64,000 bases of DNA from Jannaschia sp. Os4 (GTDB lineage Bacteria > Pseudomonadota > Alphaproteobacteria > Rhodobacterales > Rhodobacteraceae), in the NCBI RefSeq assembly GCF_016820245.1, contig NZ_JAFCAR010000001.1:558001-622000 (forward strand), in the 5' to 3' direction. Below the pieces are notes generated by a model. That model made no database searches and was not told where the DNA came from. It saw nothing but the letters and a program-made list of their open reading frames with translations. The translations under genes and the position numbers were made by a program. How positions within the stretch are numbered: the stretch's first letter is position 1; each line of letters starts with the position of its first letter. This document shows, piece by piece, positions 8,254-17,831 of the stretch.

Positions 8254-9452
8254 CGCTTCACGAGGCTCCACTGCGTCACCGGCATAGAGGGGCGCCAGCC
8301 GCGGAAGCGGCCCACCGCCTCGGCGCGCCCGACCTCCAGCCGCACGAGGTCGCCGCCGTGGCGGGCGTGGAGGTCCGACAGCCTCGCCTCGCTCTCCAAG
8401 GTCACGGCGTTGGCCACGAGGCGGCCCAGCGGCTTAAGCGCGGCCCAGCAGGCGTCGAACGCGGCCTCCGACAGGCCGCCGCCGAGGAACACCGCGTCGG
8501 GGGCGGGCAGGCCGGAGAGCGCGGCGGGGGCCTCGCCCTCGATGAGTTGCAGCTGAGGGGCGCCGAGGGCCAAGGCGTTCTCGGCGGCCATGGCGCGGCG
8601 GTCGGCGCGCGGCTCGATCCCGATGCAGCGGGCGTAGCGGGCGGCGCGCATCCACTCGATGCCCACCGAGCCGGAGCCGGAGCCGACGTCCCACAGCAGC
8701 GCGCCGCGCATGGGCATGAGCTTGGCGAGGGTGGCGGCGCGGACCTCGCGCTTGGTCATGGTGCCGTCGTGGCGGAAGAGGTCGTCGGCCAGCCCCGGCA
8801 CGCGCGGCTGGAGCGCGGCGTCGGGGGCGGCGACGCACTCGACGGCCAGCGTGTTGAAGGGGGGGACGTCGTGGTCCCACGCCTCCGCCGTGCCGTCGAA
8901 GCGGCGCTCGTCGGCACCGCCCATCGCGGCGAGGACCGTCATGGGGGAGCGGCCGTAGCCGCGCGTCGCGAGGAAGCGGGCGATCCGGGCGGGGGTGTCG
9001 GCGCCGGTGGTCAGGATCAGCAGGCGTGCGTCGGGCTGGATGAAGGCGATCATCTGCTCGACGGGGCGCCCGTGGACCGTGAGCGTCTCGACGTCCGCCA
9101 TGCTCCACCCCATGCGCGCGGCGGCAAGCTGGAAGGCCGACAGTTGCGGGTGGTAGGTGATCTCGCCCGGCGGGATGGCGCGGCCGATGCGGGCGCCGAC
9201 GGAGAACCAGAGCGGATCGCCCGTGGCGAGGACGGCGACGCGGCGGCCCCGGAAGCCGCGGATCGTCTCGATCATGGCGTCGAAGGGGGAGGGCCACGCG
9301 ACCCGCTCGGCGGTGACGGCGTCGGAGAGGTGGTGGTGGCGGTCGCCGCCGACGATGACCTCCGCGCTCTCGACGATGGCGCGCGCGGCGGGGGCGAGGC
9401 CGTCGAGCCCGTCCTCGCCGATGCCGACGACGTGGAGCCACGGATCGCTCAC
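8250..9452 (-). CDS. cobL: Precorrin-6Y C5,15-methyltransferase (decarboxylating)
   Basis: 400-residue two-domain enzyme. The N-terminal half is a tetrapyrrole methyltransferase (CbiE-like: VVGIGEDGLDGL at residues ~6-17, VLATGDPLWFSVGARI, HPQLSAFQLAAARMGW). The C-terminal half (from ~residue 215) is a CbiT-like Rossmann methyltransferase with LLWDVGSGSGSVGIEWMR as SAM motif I. It adds two methyl groups and decarboxylates the C12 acetate. It starts at GTG within the stop of cobH (GTGA) and its end overlaps the cobI start. Confidence 0.94.
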   Translation of the reverse strand: MSDPWLHVVGIGEDGLDGLAPAARAIVESAEVIVGGDRHHHLSDAVTAERVAWPSPFDAMIETIRGFRGRRVAVLATGDPLWFSVGARIGRAIPPGEITYHPQLSAFQLAAARMGWSMADVETLTVHGRPVEQMIAFIQPDARLLILTTGADTPARIARFLATRGYGRSPMTVLAAMGGADERRFDGTAEAWDHDVPPFNTLAVECVAAPDAALQPRVPGLADDLFRHDGTMTKREVRAATLAKLMPMRGALLWDVGSGSGSVGIEWMRAARYARCIGIEPRADRRAMAAENALALGAPQLQLIEGEAPAALSGLPAPDAVFLGGGLSEAAFDACWAALKPLGRLVANAVTLESEARLSDLHARHGGDLVRLEVGRAEAVGRFRGWRPSMPVTQWSLVKR

Positions 9453-10081
9453 TGCTCGCCTCCGCTGGCGAGGATCGACAGCGCGTTCACCGCCGCGCTG
9501 GCCATCGCGCTGCCGCCGCGCCGTCCGCGCAGGGCGAGGTAGGGGGCGCCGCGGGGGTCGCGGGCCAGCTCGGCCTTGGATTCGGCGGCGCCGACGAAGC
9601 CCACGGGGAAGCCGAGGATGGCGGCGGGCTTCGGCGCGCCCTCGTCCAGCCGCTCTAGCAGGCGGAAGAGGGCGGTGGGCGCGTTGCCGATGGCGATCAC
9701 GGCGCCCCCGGTCTCCCACAGGTCGACGGCGGCGGCGGAGCGGGTGGTGCCGACCTCCTTGGCCCGGTCGGGGACGGAAGGGTCGTTGAGGGTGCAGACG
9801 ACCACGTTGCCCGCGGGCAGCAGGCGGCGGGTGACGCCGCTGGCCACCATCTCGCAGTCGCAGAGGACGGGGGCGCCGGAGCGGAGCGCCGCCGCGCCCG
9901 CCTCGGCCACGTCGGCGCTGTAGGCGAGGCGGTCGGCCACCTCGACCATGCCGCAGGCGTGGATCACTCGGACGGCCATCTCGGCCACGTCCGGGGGGAA
10001 GCGGTCCAGCGCGGCCTCCCTGCGGACGGTGGCGAAGGAGGCGGCGTAGATCGACTGGGGGTCGCGCTCGTAGGGGCGCAT
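9449..10081 (-). CDS. cobH: Precorrin-8X methylmutase
   Basis: 210 residues, the usual size for CobH/CbiC. It moves the C11 methyl to C12 to give hydrogenobyrinic acid (or the cobalt form). The catalytic histidine is in the RVIHACGM motif near residue 41; GAPVLCDCEMVASGV and AIGNAPTALFRLLE are further family signatures. Starts at ATG 67 bases after the cbiX stop, the gap containing intergenic element copy B. Its stop overlaps the cobL start. Confidence 0.95.
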   Translation of the reverse strand: MRPYERDPQSIYAASFATVRREAALDRFPPDVAEMAVRVIHACGMVEVADRLAYSADVAEAGAAALRSGAPVLCDCEMVASGVTRRLLPAGNVVVCTLNDPSVPDRAKEVGTTRSAAAVDLWETGGAVIAIGNAPTALFRLLERLDEGAPKPAAILGFPVGFVGAAESKAELARDPRGAPYLALRGRRGGSAMASAAVNALSILASGGEQ

Positions 10082-10097
10082 TCTAGCGGCGCGCGCC

Positions 10098-10147
10098 GGG
10101 GGCGCCGCCCCCGGACCCCCGGGATATTTCCGCCAAGAAAGGGAGGG
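10098..10147 (+). repeat. Conserved intergenic element, copy B (inside the cob operon)
   Basis: Hairpin GGGGGC-GCC-GCCCCC (10098-10112) followed after three bases by CCCCCGGGATATTTCCGCC and AAGAAAGGGAGGG (10116-10147). It sits between the stop of cbiX (10148) and the start of cobH (10081), in the same position relative to coding strands as copy A, and on the strand opposite to operon transcription. Confidence 0.7.
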
Positions 10148-11341
10148 TCATGCCTTGGCGGTCCGGCGAGCGGATTCCGGGCCGTGCGGGTGGTCGGCAT
10201 GGGGGTATTCGGCGTGGTGATGGTGGTGGCCATGATCGTGGTCGTGGCCATGATGATGGTGGTGGTGACCCGCGTGCTTTTGCATCTCGAGGCGGCAGAG
10301 GCCGGTGCAGAACGTGTCGCAGAGCGCGCAGTCGGCCACGTTGGAGCCGGGGGCGGACGCGCCCTGCCCCTCGACGTGGTGGTGGTGGCTTTCCTGCACG
10401 GCGCCGACCTCGTCCTCGAAGCCCAAGACGGCGGCGCGGTACTTGCAGGTGACGCAGACGGCGGGCGGGACGGCGCCGAAGGCGGGGTGGTCACGGGCCT
10501 CGGGCGGGACATGGACGTGCTGCCCGTCGGCCAGCGCCAGCACCTGCTCGCGGTAGCCGCAATCGGCGCAGTTGGGGGGCGGAACGGGGGCGTCCTGCTC
10601 CATCACGCGCTCGGCGAAGGTCTCCAGCACGAGCGGGTGGTCGCCCAGGTAGCCCGCCTTGACGAACTCGATGCCGGGGTTGGCGGCGGCCACGCGGTCG
10701 GTGAAGCCGTAGATGCGGTCGATCAGGATCCCCGAGAACAGGAAGTAGGGGAACACGACGATGCGGCGGTAGCCGAGGCGGGCGGCGTGCTCGAGGCAGG
10801 GCTCGACCAGCGGGAAGGTGACGCCGGAATAGCCCACCTCCAGCCAGCCGGTGCCCAGCCCCTCGTGCAGCATCCGCGCGACCTTGGCGACGTTGCCGTT
10901 GGCGTCCGGGTCCGACGCGCCGCGCCCGATGACGACGAGGCAGGTCTCGTGGAGGGGGACGTCGCCGGGGGCTGCGTCCAGCGCCTCGCGGATGCGCGCG
11001 CCCGCTGCCCGGATCATCTTGGGATCGACGCCCAGCTCGCGCCCGTAGGAGACGTCGATCCCGTGCTGGCGCGCGTAGGTGTTGAGCACCGTGGGGATGT
11101 CGTTCTTGGAATGCATCGCCGCGAAGAGCATGCCGGGCACGGCGAGGATGCGCTCGCAGCCCGCCGCGCGCAGGCGGTCCAGCCCGTCGCGGATCACCGG
11201 GTTGGCGAACTCGAGGTAGCCGTAGTCGACGACCCAGTCCTCGGGCAGCAGGGCGGGCAACTTCTCGGCCAGCACGGCGAACTCGCGCACGGCGTCTTGG
11301 CTGCGCGAGCCGTGGCCGCAGATCATGACACCGGTTTTCAT
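10148..11341 (-). CDS. cbiX: CbiX-type cobalt/sirohydrochlorin chelatase with Cys/His-rich tail
   Basis: 397 residues. The first ~260 form two CbiX repeats: the N-terminal one has the metal-site motif MICGHGSRS (residues 6-14), and the second has VFPYFLFSGILIDRI. This fold inserts Co2+ into sirohydrochlorin. The tail holds cysteine pairs CADC and CVTC and a CX2CX3CX3C cluster, suggesting an Fe-S centre as described for some long CbiX proteins. It ends in a histidine tract HHHHHHGHDHDHGHHHHH, likely metal storage or delivery. The ATG overlaps the stop of the small membrane-protein gene (ATGA). Early cobalt insertion is normally an anaerobic-pathway step, so a chaperone role is also possible. 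Confidence 0.85.
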   Translation of the reverse strand: MKTGVMICGHGSRSQDAVREFAVLAEKLPALLPEDWVVDYGYLEFANPVIRDGLDRLRAAGCERILAVPGMLFAAMHSKNDIPTVLNTYARQHGIDVSYGRELGVDPKMIRAAGARIREALDAAPGDVPLHETCLVVIGRGASDPDANGNVAKVARMLHEGLGTGWLEVGYSGVTFPLVEPCLEHAARLGYRRIVVFPYFLFSGILIDRIYGFTDRVAAANPGIEFVKAGYLGDHPLVLETFAERVMEQDAPVPPPNCADCGYREQVLALADGQHVHVPPEARDHPAFGAVPPAVCVTCKYRAAVLGFEDEVGAVQESHHHHVEGQGASAPGSNVADCALCDTFCTGLCRLEMQKHAGHHHHHHGHDHDHGHHHHHAEYPHADHPHGPESARRTAKA

Positions 11342-11523
11342 GCGGGCTGCTCCCCGGGGTCGGCGTCGGCGGGCGCCTCGGCCTCCGGCTCCTTGTCCTT
11401 CTTGCGCCCGCCCCACCACGCGGCGAGGCCCGCCGCGACGGTCACGCCGATGCCGATGCCCGCGACCCAGTGGTCGTGGCCGGCCAGCTCGCCCAGATGT
11501 CCCGCGTGCGATGGAATGCGCAT
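11338..11523 (-). CDS. Small His-containing membrane protein at the head of the cob operon
   Basis: 61 residues: a short N-terminus with HAGHLGELAGHDHW (five His), one hydrophobic helix (VAGIGIGVTVAAGLAAWW) and a charged tail. It resembles small proteins found beside cobalt and cobalamin genes in Rhodobacterales (DUF6732, as I recall it), in which an N-terminal signal peptide usually precedes HPGHLG; here only five residues precede it, so it may start elsewhere or be exported differently. Coupled to cbiX by ATGA. A membrane metal-binding role is inference only. Confidence 0.55.
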   Translation of the reverse strand: MRIPSHAGHLGELAGHDHWVAGIGIGVTVAAGLAAWWGGRKKDKEPEAEAPADADPGEQPA

Positions 11524-11637
11524 CGGAGTGTCCCCCTGCCCCCGATGCCGTCCGACGATGCCGGGCGCGGCCCCCGGCTTGGGTCGGCCTGCCCGCGTCC
11601 ACCTGTCCGGCCCCCGTGGGGCGTCGTCGGGTCGGGG

Positions 11638-12678
11638 CTAGCGGGCGCCGCCGGGCGGCACAAGCGCGTCCGCGGCGTCCAATACCTCGACGGCGACATG
11701 GTGCGTCCGCGTGTCGCCGTGGCCGAGCAGGTCGGCGTCCCCCTCGGCCCGCAGGGGCGGGGCGGGGTGGGTGCCGGGCTCCAGCCCCAGCGCGTAGAGG
11801 CCCGAGCGGTAGCAGCCCCATTGCAGCAGGTGGGGCAGGTCGTGGGTCAGGCGGACCGACAGGCCCAGCGCCTCGTTCGTCACGGTGGCCGAGGGGCCGG
11901 GCGCGCGGTGCTGCCAGACCCATTCGGGGCGGTCGGGGGCGGGGGCGGGGACGGCGCGCCAGTCGGGGTCGCCGTCATGGGCGGTCCACGCGATGCCCTC
12001 GCCCTCGACGTCGATGCGCGCGCCCTCGTCCAGCAGGGGCCAGCCGAGGTTGACGTGGTAGAGCATCTGGTGCGGCGTGGGGGCGAAGCCGAGGTTCTCG
12101 ACGGTGTCCGTGATCGACAGGCGCGTCCCGCGCAGCTCGATCCGGCGGCGCAGCTCGAGATGCTCGCCGAACACGGCCGCCTGCCGCACGTTGCCCTCGG
12201 CCCAGAGCGTCGGCCCGTCCGCCCAGTCGATGCCGTGGCCGGTCAGCGTCGCGGGCAGGGTCGCCACCCGCCCGTGCAGCGGCAGCGCGCGGGTGGTCCG
12301 CCGGGGGTCGCCGTAGGGGCGCGCGTCCCCCTCCGCCGGGCCCATCGCGTGGTCCAGCCCGCAGGTCGCCAAGAGGCCGGTGAAGCCCCGGAGCCAGCCG
12401 CCCATGCCCTCCTCCTCGGGGTGGAGCAGCGCGGGCGCGACGAGGCCGGTCGGGGAGTGCCAGCCGATCTCGCGGCCCGCGTGGCGCAGGGCGAGGACGT
12501 CGAGGGCTCGATCGACGGCGATCTCGGCCTCCATCGGGCCCGCGCGCAGCAGCAGGAGGCGGGCGCCGCGCTCCATGCCTTCGGCGCAGGTGACGAGGCG
12601 GATCGAGACGCGCGGGTCGCGGGTGCCGGACTTGGCGGTATCGAATGGGGCGGGATCGAACGGGGCGGGGTCGGACAT
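11638..12678 (-). CDS. DUF4432 / aldose-1-epimerase-like protein
   Basis: 346 residues, cytoplasmic, with features of the galactose-mutarotase-like superfamily: the long beta-sandwich pattern, GLLATCGLDHAMGP, RRRIELRGTRLSITDTVENLGFAPTPHQMLYHVNLGWPLLDEGAR and GLYALGLEPGTHP. DUF4432 proteins are mutarotase-fold proteins of uncertain activity, often acting on sugar-derived substrates. The start MSDPAPFDPAPFD begins 32 bases after the end of the DUF3750 gene. A possible small duplication, DPAPFDPAPFD, is visible at the N-terminus. Confidence 0.75.
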   Translation of the reverse strand: MSDPAPFDPAPFDTAKSGTRDPRVSIRLVTCAEGMERGARLLLLRAGPMEAEIAVDRALDVLALRHAGREIGWHSPTGLVAPALLHPEEEGMGGWLRGFTGLLATCGLDHAMGPAEGDARPYGDPRRTTRALPLHGRVATLPATLTGHGIDWADGPTLWAEGNVRQAAVFGEHLELRRRIELRGTRLSITDTVENLGFAPTPHQMLYHVNLGWPLLDEGARIDVEGEGIAWTAHDGDPDWRAVPAPAPDRPEWVWQHRAPGPSATVTNEALGLSVRLTHDLPHLLQWGCYRSGLYALGLEPGTHPAPPLRAEGDADLLGHGDTRTHHVAVEVLDAADALVPPGGAR

Positions 12679-12710
12679 GGTGCGGACGGTCGCCGCGCCG
12701 CCCCGGAGCG

Positions 12711-13466
12711 TCAACCCGAGGGGACGCCCACGCGCCCCACGCCGGGCAGCTTCACGGCCGGGCGGCGGAGGTCGACGCCCACGGTCTGGCCGAGGAACTG
12801 CACCTCCAGGCCGGTGCGCGGCCCCGCCGACAGGCCGACCACGCCCCATGCCGAGAGGTGCACGTCCCCGCCCGCGTCGCGGGTCCAGCGCAGCCCGTCG
12901 CCGAGCCAGTCCTTCCCGACCGCGATGGGCGGGAGGGCCACGCCGAGTTCGGGCACCTCGCGCAGCATCGTGGCGACGAAGGTGTTGGAGTTCGGTCCGG
13001 GCAGGAGGCGGTAGTCGCCGGTGCCGCCGTGGGGATAGGCGGCGACGGCGGCCTCCAGCTTGGGGATCGCGGCCTCGGCGGCCGCGCCCGAGACGGTGCC
13101 CACGATCCACGGGTCGTTCGAGTACCAGCGTCCGTCCGGCGGATAGGCGTCGCGGCGCAGCGCCCGGCCCCAGCCGACGACGTCGTGGCGGGTCCAGCGG
13201 GCGTCGCCCGCGCGCTTCCACACGAGCCACGAGTGGACGGAGACCGCGCCCTTCCAGCCGCCGGTGCGGGCGGCGAGGACGTGGACGGTGGCCTCGGGCA
13301 CGGTCGCGGCGGCGGGCAGCAGGCCGGACGGCCCCCAGTCGGCGGCGCGCCACGTGTTCGGGCGGTCCACGACGGCCCACCACGCCGTGGCGGCGAGGAG
13401 GGGCGTGGCGAAGACGAGCAGGAAGATCAGCATGGGGAGGCGGAGGCGGCGGAGCATGGTCGCCAT
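12711..13466 (-). CDS. DUF3750 family membrane-anchored protein
   Basis: 251 residues with one N-terminal transmembrane segment (LPMLIFLLVFATPLLAATAWWAVV) and a periplasmic domain. Family motifs are VHSWLVWKRAGD, GWGRALRRDAYPPDGRWYSNDPWIV and the PGPNSNTFVATML motif, where Asn/Ser/Asn-Thr-Phe look like a catalytic or binding cluster. No activity is established for DUF3750. A second possible start, three codons later, has equal merit. Confidence 0.75.
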   Translation of the reverse strand: MATMLRRLRLPMLIFLLVFATPLLAATAWWAVVDRPNTWRAADWGPSGLLPAAATVPEATVHVLAARTGGWKGAVSVHSWLVWKRAGDARWTRHDVVGWGRALRRDAYPPDGRWYSNDPWIVGTVSGAAAEAAIPKLEAAVAAYPHGGTGDYRLLPGPNSNTFVATMLREVPELGVALPPIAVGKDWLGDGLRWTRDAGGDVHLSAWGVVGLSAGPRTGLEVQFLGQTVGVDLRRPAVKLPGVGRVGVPSG

Positions 13467-13532
13467 ACTTGGGGTCGGCCGCGGGCCGCGTCGAGGGGGT
13501 CGGCGGGGCGCGGCCGACCCGGCGCGCCGGGC

Positions 13533-14585
13533 CTACTCGTCGAGGAAGCACTCCTCCCGGTACGGGTTGCAGTCCTCGCGCGGATGCACGCGGTCCCACT
13601 CCTCCGCCCGCCGGTCGTTCCAGTACTCCGCCCGCGTGCGCCGCCACAGGTGGAGGCAGCCGCCCGCGTCGTCGGCGATGCGGCCCCACGCGGCCTCGAC
13701 CAGTTGGGGCGGCAGGAGGAAGTCGGGGCTCACCTCGGTCTCCAGCGCGGACTGGCAGGCGGCGAGCGGACGCTTGGAGGCCGGCCACGGCGCGGAGGCG
13801 GACGGGCGGGACGCGCCCGTCGCGTCGGCGCGGAAGGTTGCCCGGCAGGAGTCCCGGCCGATCACGACCGCCGCGTTCAGCCGGATCATGTCGCGCGGGA
13901 TCAGCAGCCGGGAGTCGATCTGGGCCAGCGCCGTCTGGCAGGCGTCCATGTCGGGCGCCACGCCCCCCCGGATCGGGGGATCGTCCGGCGCGGCGGGCGC
14001 GGCACGGGCCGCCGCCAGGTCCGCGCGCAGGCGCTCCAGCTCCGCCTGCGCGGCGCCGAGCTCCTCTCGGGCCCTGCGCTCGGCCCTGCGCGCGCGCAGG
14101 GCGTCGTTGCGCTGCTCCAGCATCCGCGCCCGCGAGGCCTCCCAGCGCGCGGAAAGGTCGGACAGCTCGCGCGAGAGGTCGGCGACGGTCTCCCGCGCGG
14201 TCTCCAGCTCCTCCCGCAGGCGGGCCGCCTCCGCGCCGTCCGGGGCGGGCGCGGCCGATCCGCGCGGCAGGGCCGCGGCCACCGCGTCGAGGTCGACGCA
14301 CCGGTCCTCCCGCACCCCGTCGGCGTCGAACACGCGCCGCGTCCCGTCGGGCAGCAACTGCACCACCCGCCCCTCGGACACGAGCGTGAGGACGCCCCCG
14401 ATCTCCTCGGCGCTGCCGGACCCCTCCGGCAGGGGCGTCAGCGCCCCGTCGGCGCCGCGCGCGATCAGGTGGGTCTCGGCCTCCGCGCCCTCGCCGCAAT
14501 GGCGCAGCAGGACTCCCTCCTCGGCGGCCGCGGGGGCCGCCATCGTCCCGACCGCCAGCAGGGCGGCCCGGAGCGGATGCCTCAA
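13533..14585 (-). CDS. Exported coiled-coil hypothetical protein (TTG start)
   Basis: 350 residues. The TTG at 14585 opens a signal peptide ([20 protein letters not shown]) and overlaps the stop of the upstream gene as TTGA, the same coupling style used elsewhere in the window. A long Glu/Arg/Ala-rich coiled coil spans roughly residues 90-160. A C-terminal domain has paired cysteines ([46 protein letters not shown]), suggesting several disulfides. No family recognised. Periplasmic location is inferred. Confidence 0.65.
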   Translation of the reverse strand: MRHPLRAALLAVGTMAAPAAAEEGVLLRHCGEGAEAETHLIARGADGALTPLPEGSGSAEEIGGVLTLVSEGRVVQLLPDGTRRVFDADGVREDRCVDLDAVAAALPRGSAAPAPDGAEAARLREELETARETVADLSRELSDLSARWEASRARMLEQRNDALRARRAERRAREELGAAQAELERLRADLAAARAAPAAPDDPPIRGGVAPDMDACQTALAQIDSRLLIPRDMIRLNAAVVIGRDSCRATFRADATGASRPSASAPWPASKRPLAACQSALETEVSPDFLLPPQLVEAAWGRIADDAGGCLHLWRRTRAEYWNDRRAEEWDRVHPREDCNPYREECFLDE

Positions 14586-14893
14586 TGCGTCCAAGCGCCC
14601 CGGCGGTTCGTGGCGAAGTTCTCGCCGTAGCCGCCCGCCCGGATGTTGGGGCGCCGCCCCTGCGGGCGCATCACCACGTAGTCGATCCCGTGGTCGCGGG
14701 CGTAGCCCTCGGCCTCCTTGCGGGACTCGAAGGCCAGCTTGACCTGCGGCTGCGTGTCCGTGGACCCGGTCCAGCCGGTCAGCGGATCGACCTCCTTCGG
14801 CGTCTCGGCCACGAACTCCAGCACCCACTCGCGGGTCTTGGCCGTGCCCGAGGACATGGCCGTCTTGGCGGGCTTGTAGATACGGGCGCGCAT
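14582..14893 (-). CDS. NDUFS4-like accessory subunit of respiratory complex I
   Basis: 103 residues matching the ETC complex I subunit region (NDUFS4/AQDQ family) found in alphaproteobacteria and mitochondria: [25 protein letters not shown] at the N-terminus, [25 protein letters not shown] in the middle, and [15 protein letters not shown] near the end. It is an accessory, not catalytic, subunit at the NADH-dehydrogenase arm. It is encoded away from the nuo operon, as is common. Preceded by a short gap to a GNAT gene. Confidence 0.88.
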   Translation of the reverse strand: MRARIYKPAKTAMSSGTAKTREWVLEFVAETPKEVDPLTGWTGSTDTQPQVKLAFESRKEAEGYARDHGIDYVVMRPQGRRPNIRAGGYGENFATNRRGAWTH

Positions 14894-14924
14894 GGGTTCT
14901 GCCTCCGGTCCGGTCGCGCCCGTC

Positions 14925-15446
14925 TTATCGCCGCGCCGCGTCCGGCTTCAAGCGCTGCGGTGCCGCGGCCCCGCGCGCGAGGTCCAGCCGGTAGAACGCG
15001 CTGGCCGGGCCGTCCGCGTAGCCCGGGATCGCCCCGCAGGCGACGTAGCCCAGCCGCTCGTAGAGCCGCCGCGCCGCGCCGTATCCGGTGAGCCGGTCCG
15101 ATCCGGTCTCGAGGACCAGCGCTGCGGCCCCGTCCGCGCGGGCGACGGCGGCGAGATGCGCCATCATCCGGGCGGCGAGGCCGCGGCCCCGCGCCGCGGC
15201 GGACGTGTGCACGGACTTCACCTCGAACGTGCCGTCGCCGAGGTCCTTGAGCGCGCCGATCACCACCACCCGGCCGGCCGCCTCGCCCGCCCAGACCCGC
15301 AGCCCCGGCGCGCCCAGCGCGTCGGCGTCGAGCGTGTGGTCGTCCGTGTCGGGCGAGTGCGCCGCGCTGTGCGCCCCGTGCGCCGCGATCAGCGCGGCGA
15401 CCTGCGCCTCCGTCGCGGCGGCGGGCCGGATGTCCAAGCCGTCCAT
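14925..15446 (-). CDS. GNAT-family N-acetyltransferase
   Basis: 173-residue GCN5-related acetyltransferase. The acetyl-CoA-binding motif is [17 protein letters not shown] (R-G-x-G-L-A) around residues 81-98, followed by [30 protein letters not shown], the usual motif B region with conserved Leu-Tyr and Gly-Tyr. The pattern resembles the YsnE/PhnO-like group acting on small molecules. Divergently arranged with uvrB, 70 bases between starts. Substrate unknown. Confidence 0.8.
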   Translation of the reverse strand: MDGLDIRPAAATEAQVAALIAAHGAHSAAHSPDTDDHTLDADALGAPGLRVWAGEAAGRVVVIGALKDLGDGTFEVKSVHTSAAARGRGLAARMMAHLAAVARADGAAALVLETGSDRLTGYGAARRLYERLGYVACGAIPGYADGPASAFYRLDLARGAAAPQRLKPDAARR

Positions 15447-15516
15447 GGGTCGCGCCCCCCTGCAAAGCGGGCCCTCGATGCCCTATCTGTCACGCCTGCG
15501 CGAGAGGGGACGGACC

Positions 15517-17790
15517 ATGGCCCACAACAACGACGACCAGCCCAAGGGCGAGATCCTGACCCTGCCGACCCGGGGCGCGGTGCCGGGCGGGCCGTCCGAG
15601 GACGCGACCGGCCACCTGCCGATGATGCACCGCCCCGCCGCCCAGCGCCCCAAGCTGGAGGGCGGCAAGAAGCTCGTGATGAAGACCGACTTCGAGCCCG
15701 CGGGCGACCAGCCCACGGCCATCGTGGAGCTGTCCAAGGGCGTGATGGACGGCGAGCGCGACCAGGTGCTGCTGGGCGCCACGGGCACCGGCAAGACCTT
15801 CACCATGGCCAAGATCATCGAGGAGACGCAGCGCCCCGCCGTCATCCTCGCCCCCAACAAGACGCTGGCCGCCCAGCTCTACGGCGAGTTCAAGGGCTTC
15901 TTCCCCGACAACGCGGTCGAGTACTTCGTCTCCTACTACGACTACTACCAGCCCGAGGCCTACGTGCCGCGCTCGGACACCTTCATCGAGAAGGAATCCC
16001 AGATCAACGAGCAGATCGACCGGATGCGCCACTCGGCCACCCGTGCGCTGCTGGAGCGCGACGACGTCATCATCGTGGCCTCCGTCTCCTGCATCTACGG
16101 CATCGGCTCGGTCGAGACCTACGGCGCCATGACCCAGGACCTGCTCGTCGGCTCCGAGTACGACCAGCGCAAGGTCATGGCCGACCTCGTGGCGCAGCAG
16201 TACCGCCGCAACGACGCCGCCTTCGCGCGCGGGTCGTTCCGGGTGCGCGGCGACAGCGTGGAGGTCTGGCCCGCCCACCTCGAGGACCGGGCGTGGCGCC
16301 TGTCGTTCTTCGGCGAGGAGCTGGAGGGCATCGTCGAGTTCGACCCGCTGACCGGCGCCAAGTCCCGCGACATGGACAAGATCCGCATCTACGCCAACAG
16401 CCACTACGTCACGCCCCGCCCGACGATGGCGCAGGCCATCAAGGGCATCAAGGCCGAGCTGGCCGTCCGCCTCGAGCAGCTGGTGGGCGAGGGCAAGCTC
16501 TTGGAGGCCCAGCGCCTCGAGCAGCGCACGCAGTTCGACCTCGAGATGCTGGAGGCCACCGGCGTCTGCAACGGGATCGAGAACTACTCCCGCTACCTCA
16601 CCGGTCGCGCGCCGGGCGAGCCGCCCCCCACCCTCTTCGAGTACATCCCCGACGACGCCATCATCTTCGCCGACGAGTCCCACGTCTCCGTGCCCCAGAT
16701 CGGCGGCATGTATCGCGGCGACTTCCGCCGCAAGATGACGCTGGCCGAGCACGGGTTCCGCCTGCCGTCCTGCATGGACAACCGACCCCTCAAGTTCGAG
16801 GAATGGGACGCGATGCGCCCCCAGTCGGTCTTCGTCTCCGCCACCCCCGCCGCGTGGGAGCTGGAGCAGTCCGGCGGCGTGTTCACCGAGCAGGTCATCC
16901 GCCCCACGGGCCTCCTCGACCCCGAGGTGGAGATCCGGCCCGTCGACATGCAGGTCGACGACCTCCTCGACGAGATCCGCAAGGTCACCCGGCAGGGGAT
17001 GCGGACGCTGGTCACCACGCTGACCAAGCGCATGGCCGAGGACCTGACCGAGTACCTGCACGAGCAGGGGATCAAGGTCCGCTACATGCACTCCGACATC
17101 GACACGATCGAGCGGATCGAGATCCTGCGCGACCTCCGCCTCGGCGCCTTCGACGTGCTGATCGGGATCAACCTGCTGCGCGAGGGGCTCGACATCCCCG
17201 AATGCGGCCTCGTCGCTATCCTCGACGCGGACAAGGAGGGGTTCCTCCGCTCCGAGACGTCCCTCGTCCAGACCATCGGCCGCGCCGCGCGCAACGCCGA
17301 GGGCCGCGTCATCATGTACGCCGACCGCATCACCGGCTCGATGGAGCGCGCCATGCGCGAGACCGAGCGCCGCCGCCAGAAGCAGATGGCCTACAACGAG
17401 GAGCACGGCATCACCCCCGCGACGGTCAAGAAGAACGTCGAGGACGTGCTGGCGGGCCTCTACAAGGGCGACGTCGACATGAACCGGGTGACGGCCAAGG
17501 TCGACAAGCCGATGGCCGGGGCGAACCTGCAGGCCCATCTCGACGGGCTGCGCGAGCAGATGCGCAAGGCGGCCGAGAACCTCGAGTTCGAGGAGGCCGC
17601 GCGCCTGCGCGACGAGGTCAAGCGGCTGGAGCAGGTGGATTTGCTAGTGAGCGACGACCCGATGGCGCGCCAGTCGGCGGTGGCGCAGGCCGTGGAGGAC
17701 GCGCGGAAGGCGGAGGGGCGGAGCACGGCGGGGCGGCCGGGGATGCGGGGAGGGAACGTGAAGAGAAGGAAGAAGGGGGGCGGAAGGTAG
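15517..17790 (+). CDS. uvrB: Excinuclease ABC subunit B
   Basis: 757 residues. DNA-damage recognition helicase of nucleotide excision repair. Visible are the Walker A GATGTGKT near residue 86, [14 protein letters not shown], the beta-hairpin region [26 protein letters not shown] (motif II), QTIGRAARN (motif VI), and the C-terminal UVR domain ([23 protein letters not shown]) that binds UvrC. The N-terminus is about 45 residues longer than E. coli UvrB, and a basic tail RRKKGGGR ends it. No clear GAAC-N7-GAAC LexA box is seen in the 70-base upstream region. The downstream composition drops sharply. Confidence 0.97.
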   Translation: MAHNNDDQPKGEILTLPTRGAVPGGPSEDATGHLPMMHRPAAQRPKLEGGKKLVMKTDFEPAGDQPTAIVELSKGVMDGERDQVLLGATGTGKTFTMAKIIEETQRPAVILAPNKTLAAQLYGEFKGFFPDNAVEYFVSYYDYYQPEAYVPRSDTFIEKESQINEQIDRMRHSATRALLERDDVIIVASVSCIYGIGSVETYGAMTQDLLVGSEYDQRKVMADLVAQQYRRNDAAFARGSFRVRGDSVEVWPAHLEDRAWRLSFFGEELEGIVEFDPLTGAKSRDMDKIRIYANSHYVTPRPTMAQAIKGIKAELAVRLEQLVGEGKLLEAQRLEQRTQFDLEMLEATGVCNGIENYSRYLTGRAPGEPPPTLFEYIPDDAIIFADESHVSVPQIGGMYRGDFRRKMTLAEHGFRLPSCMDNRPLKFEEWDAMRPQSVFVSATPAAWELEQSGGVFTEQVIRPTGLLDPEVEIRPVDMQVDDLLDEIRKVTRQGMRTLVTTLTKRMAEDLTEYLHEQGIKVRYMHSDIDTIERIEILRDLRLGAFDVLIGINLLREGLDIPECGLVAILDADKEGFLRSETSLVQTIGRAARNAEGRVIMYADRITGSMERAMRETERRRQKQMAYNEEHGITPATVKKNVEDVLAGLYKGDVDMNRVTAKVDKPMAGANLQAHLDGLREQMRKAAENLEFEEAARLRDEVKRLEQVDLLVSDDPMARQSAVAQAVEDARKAEGRSTAGRPGMRGGNVKRRKKGGGR

Positions 17791-17831
17791 TCATCTCTTT
17801 ACTTCTGGTGTGATCCCCAGATGATCGCCGA

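Noticed and set aside
11524-11637. Possible cobalamin riboswitch before the cob operon (minus strand reads GACCCAAGCCGGGGGCC, like the riboswitch 3' core)
   Set aside because: The gap is only 114 bases, the B12 box GCCACTG and the upstream core are not present, and the conserved purines of the 3' core are substituted.
15447-15516. LexA-type operator (GAAC-N7-GAAC or GTTC-N7-GTTC) before uvrB
   Set aside because: No pair of half sites is present in the 70-base upstream region.
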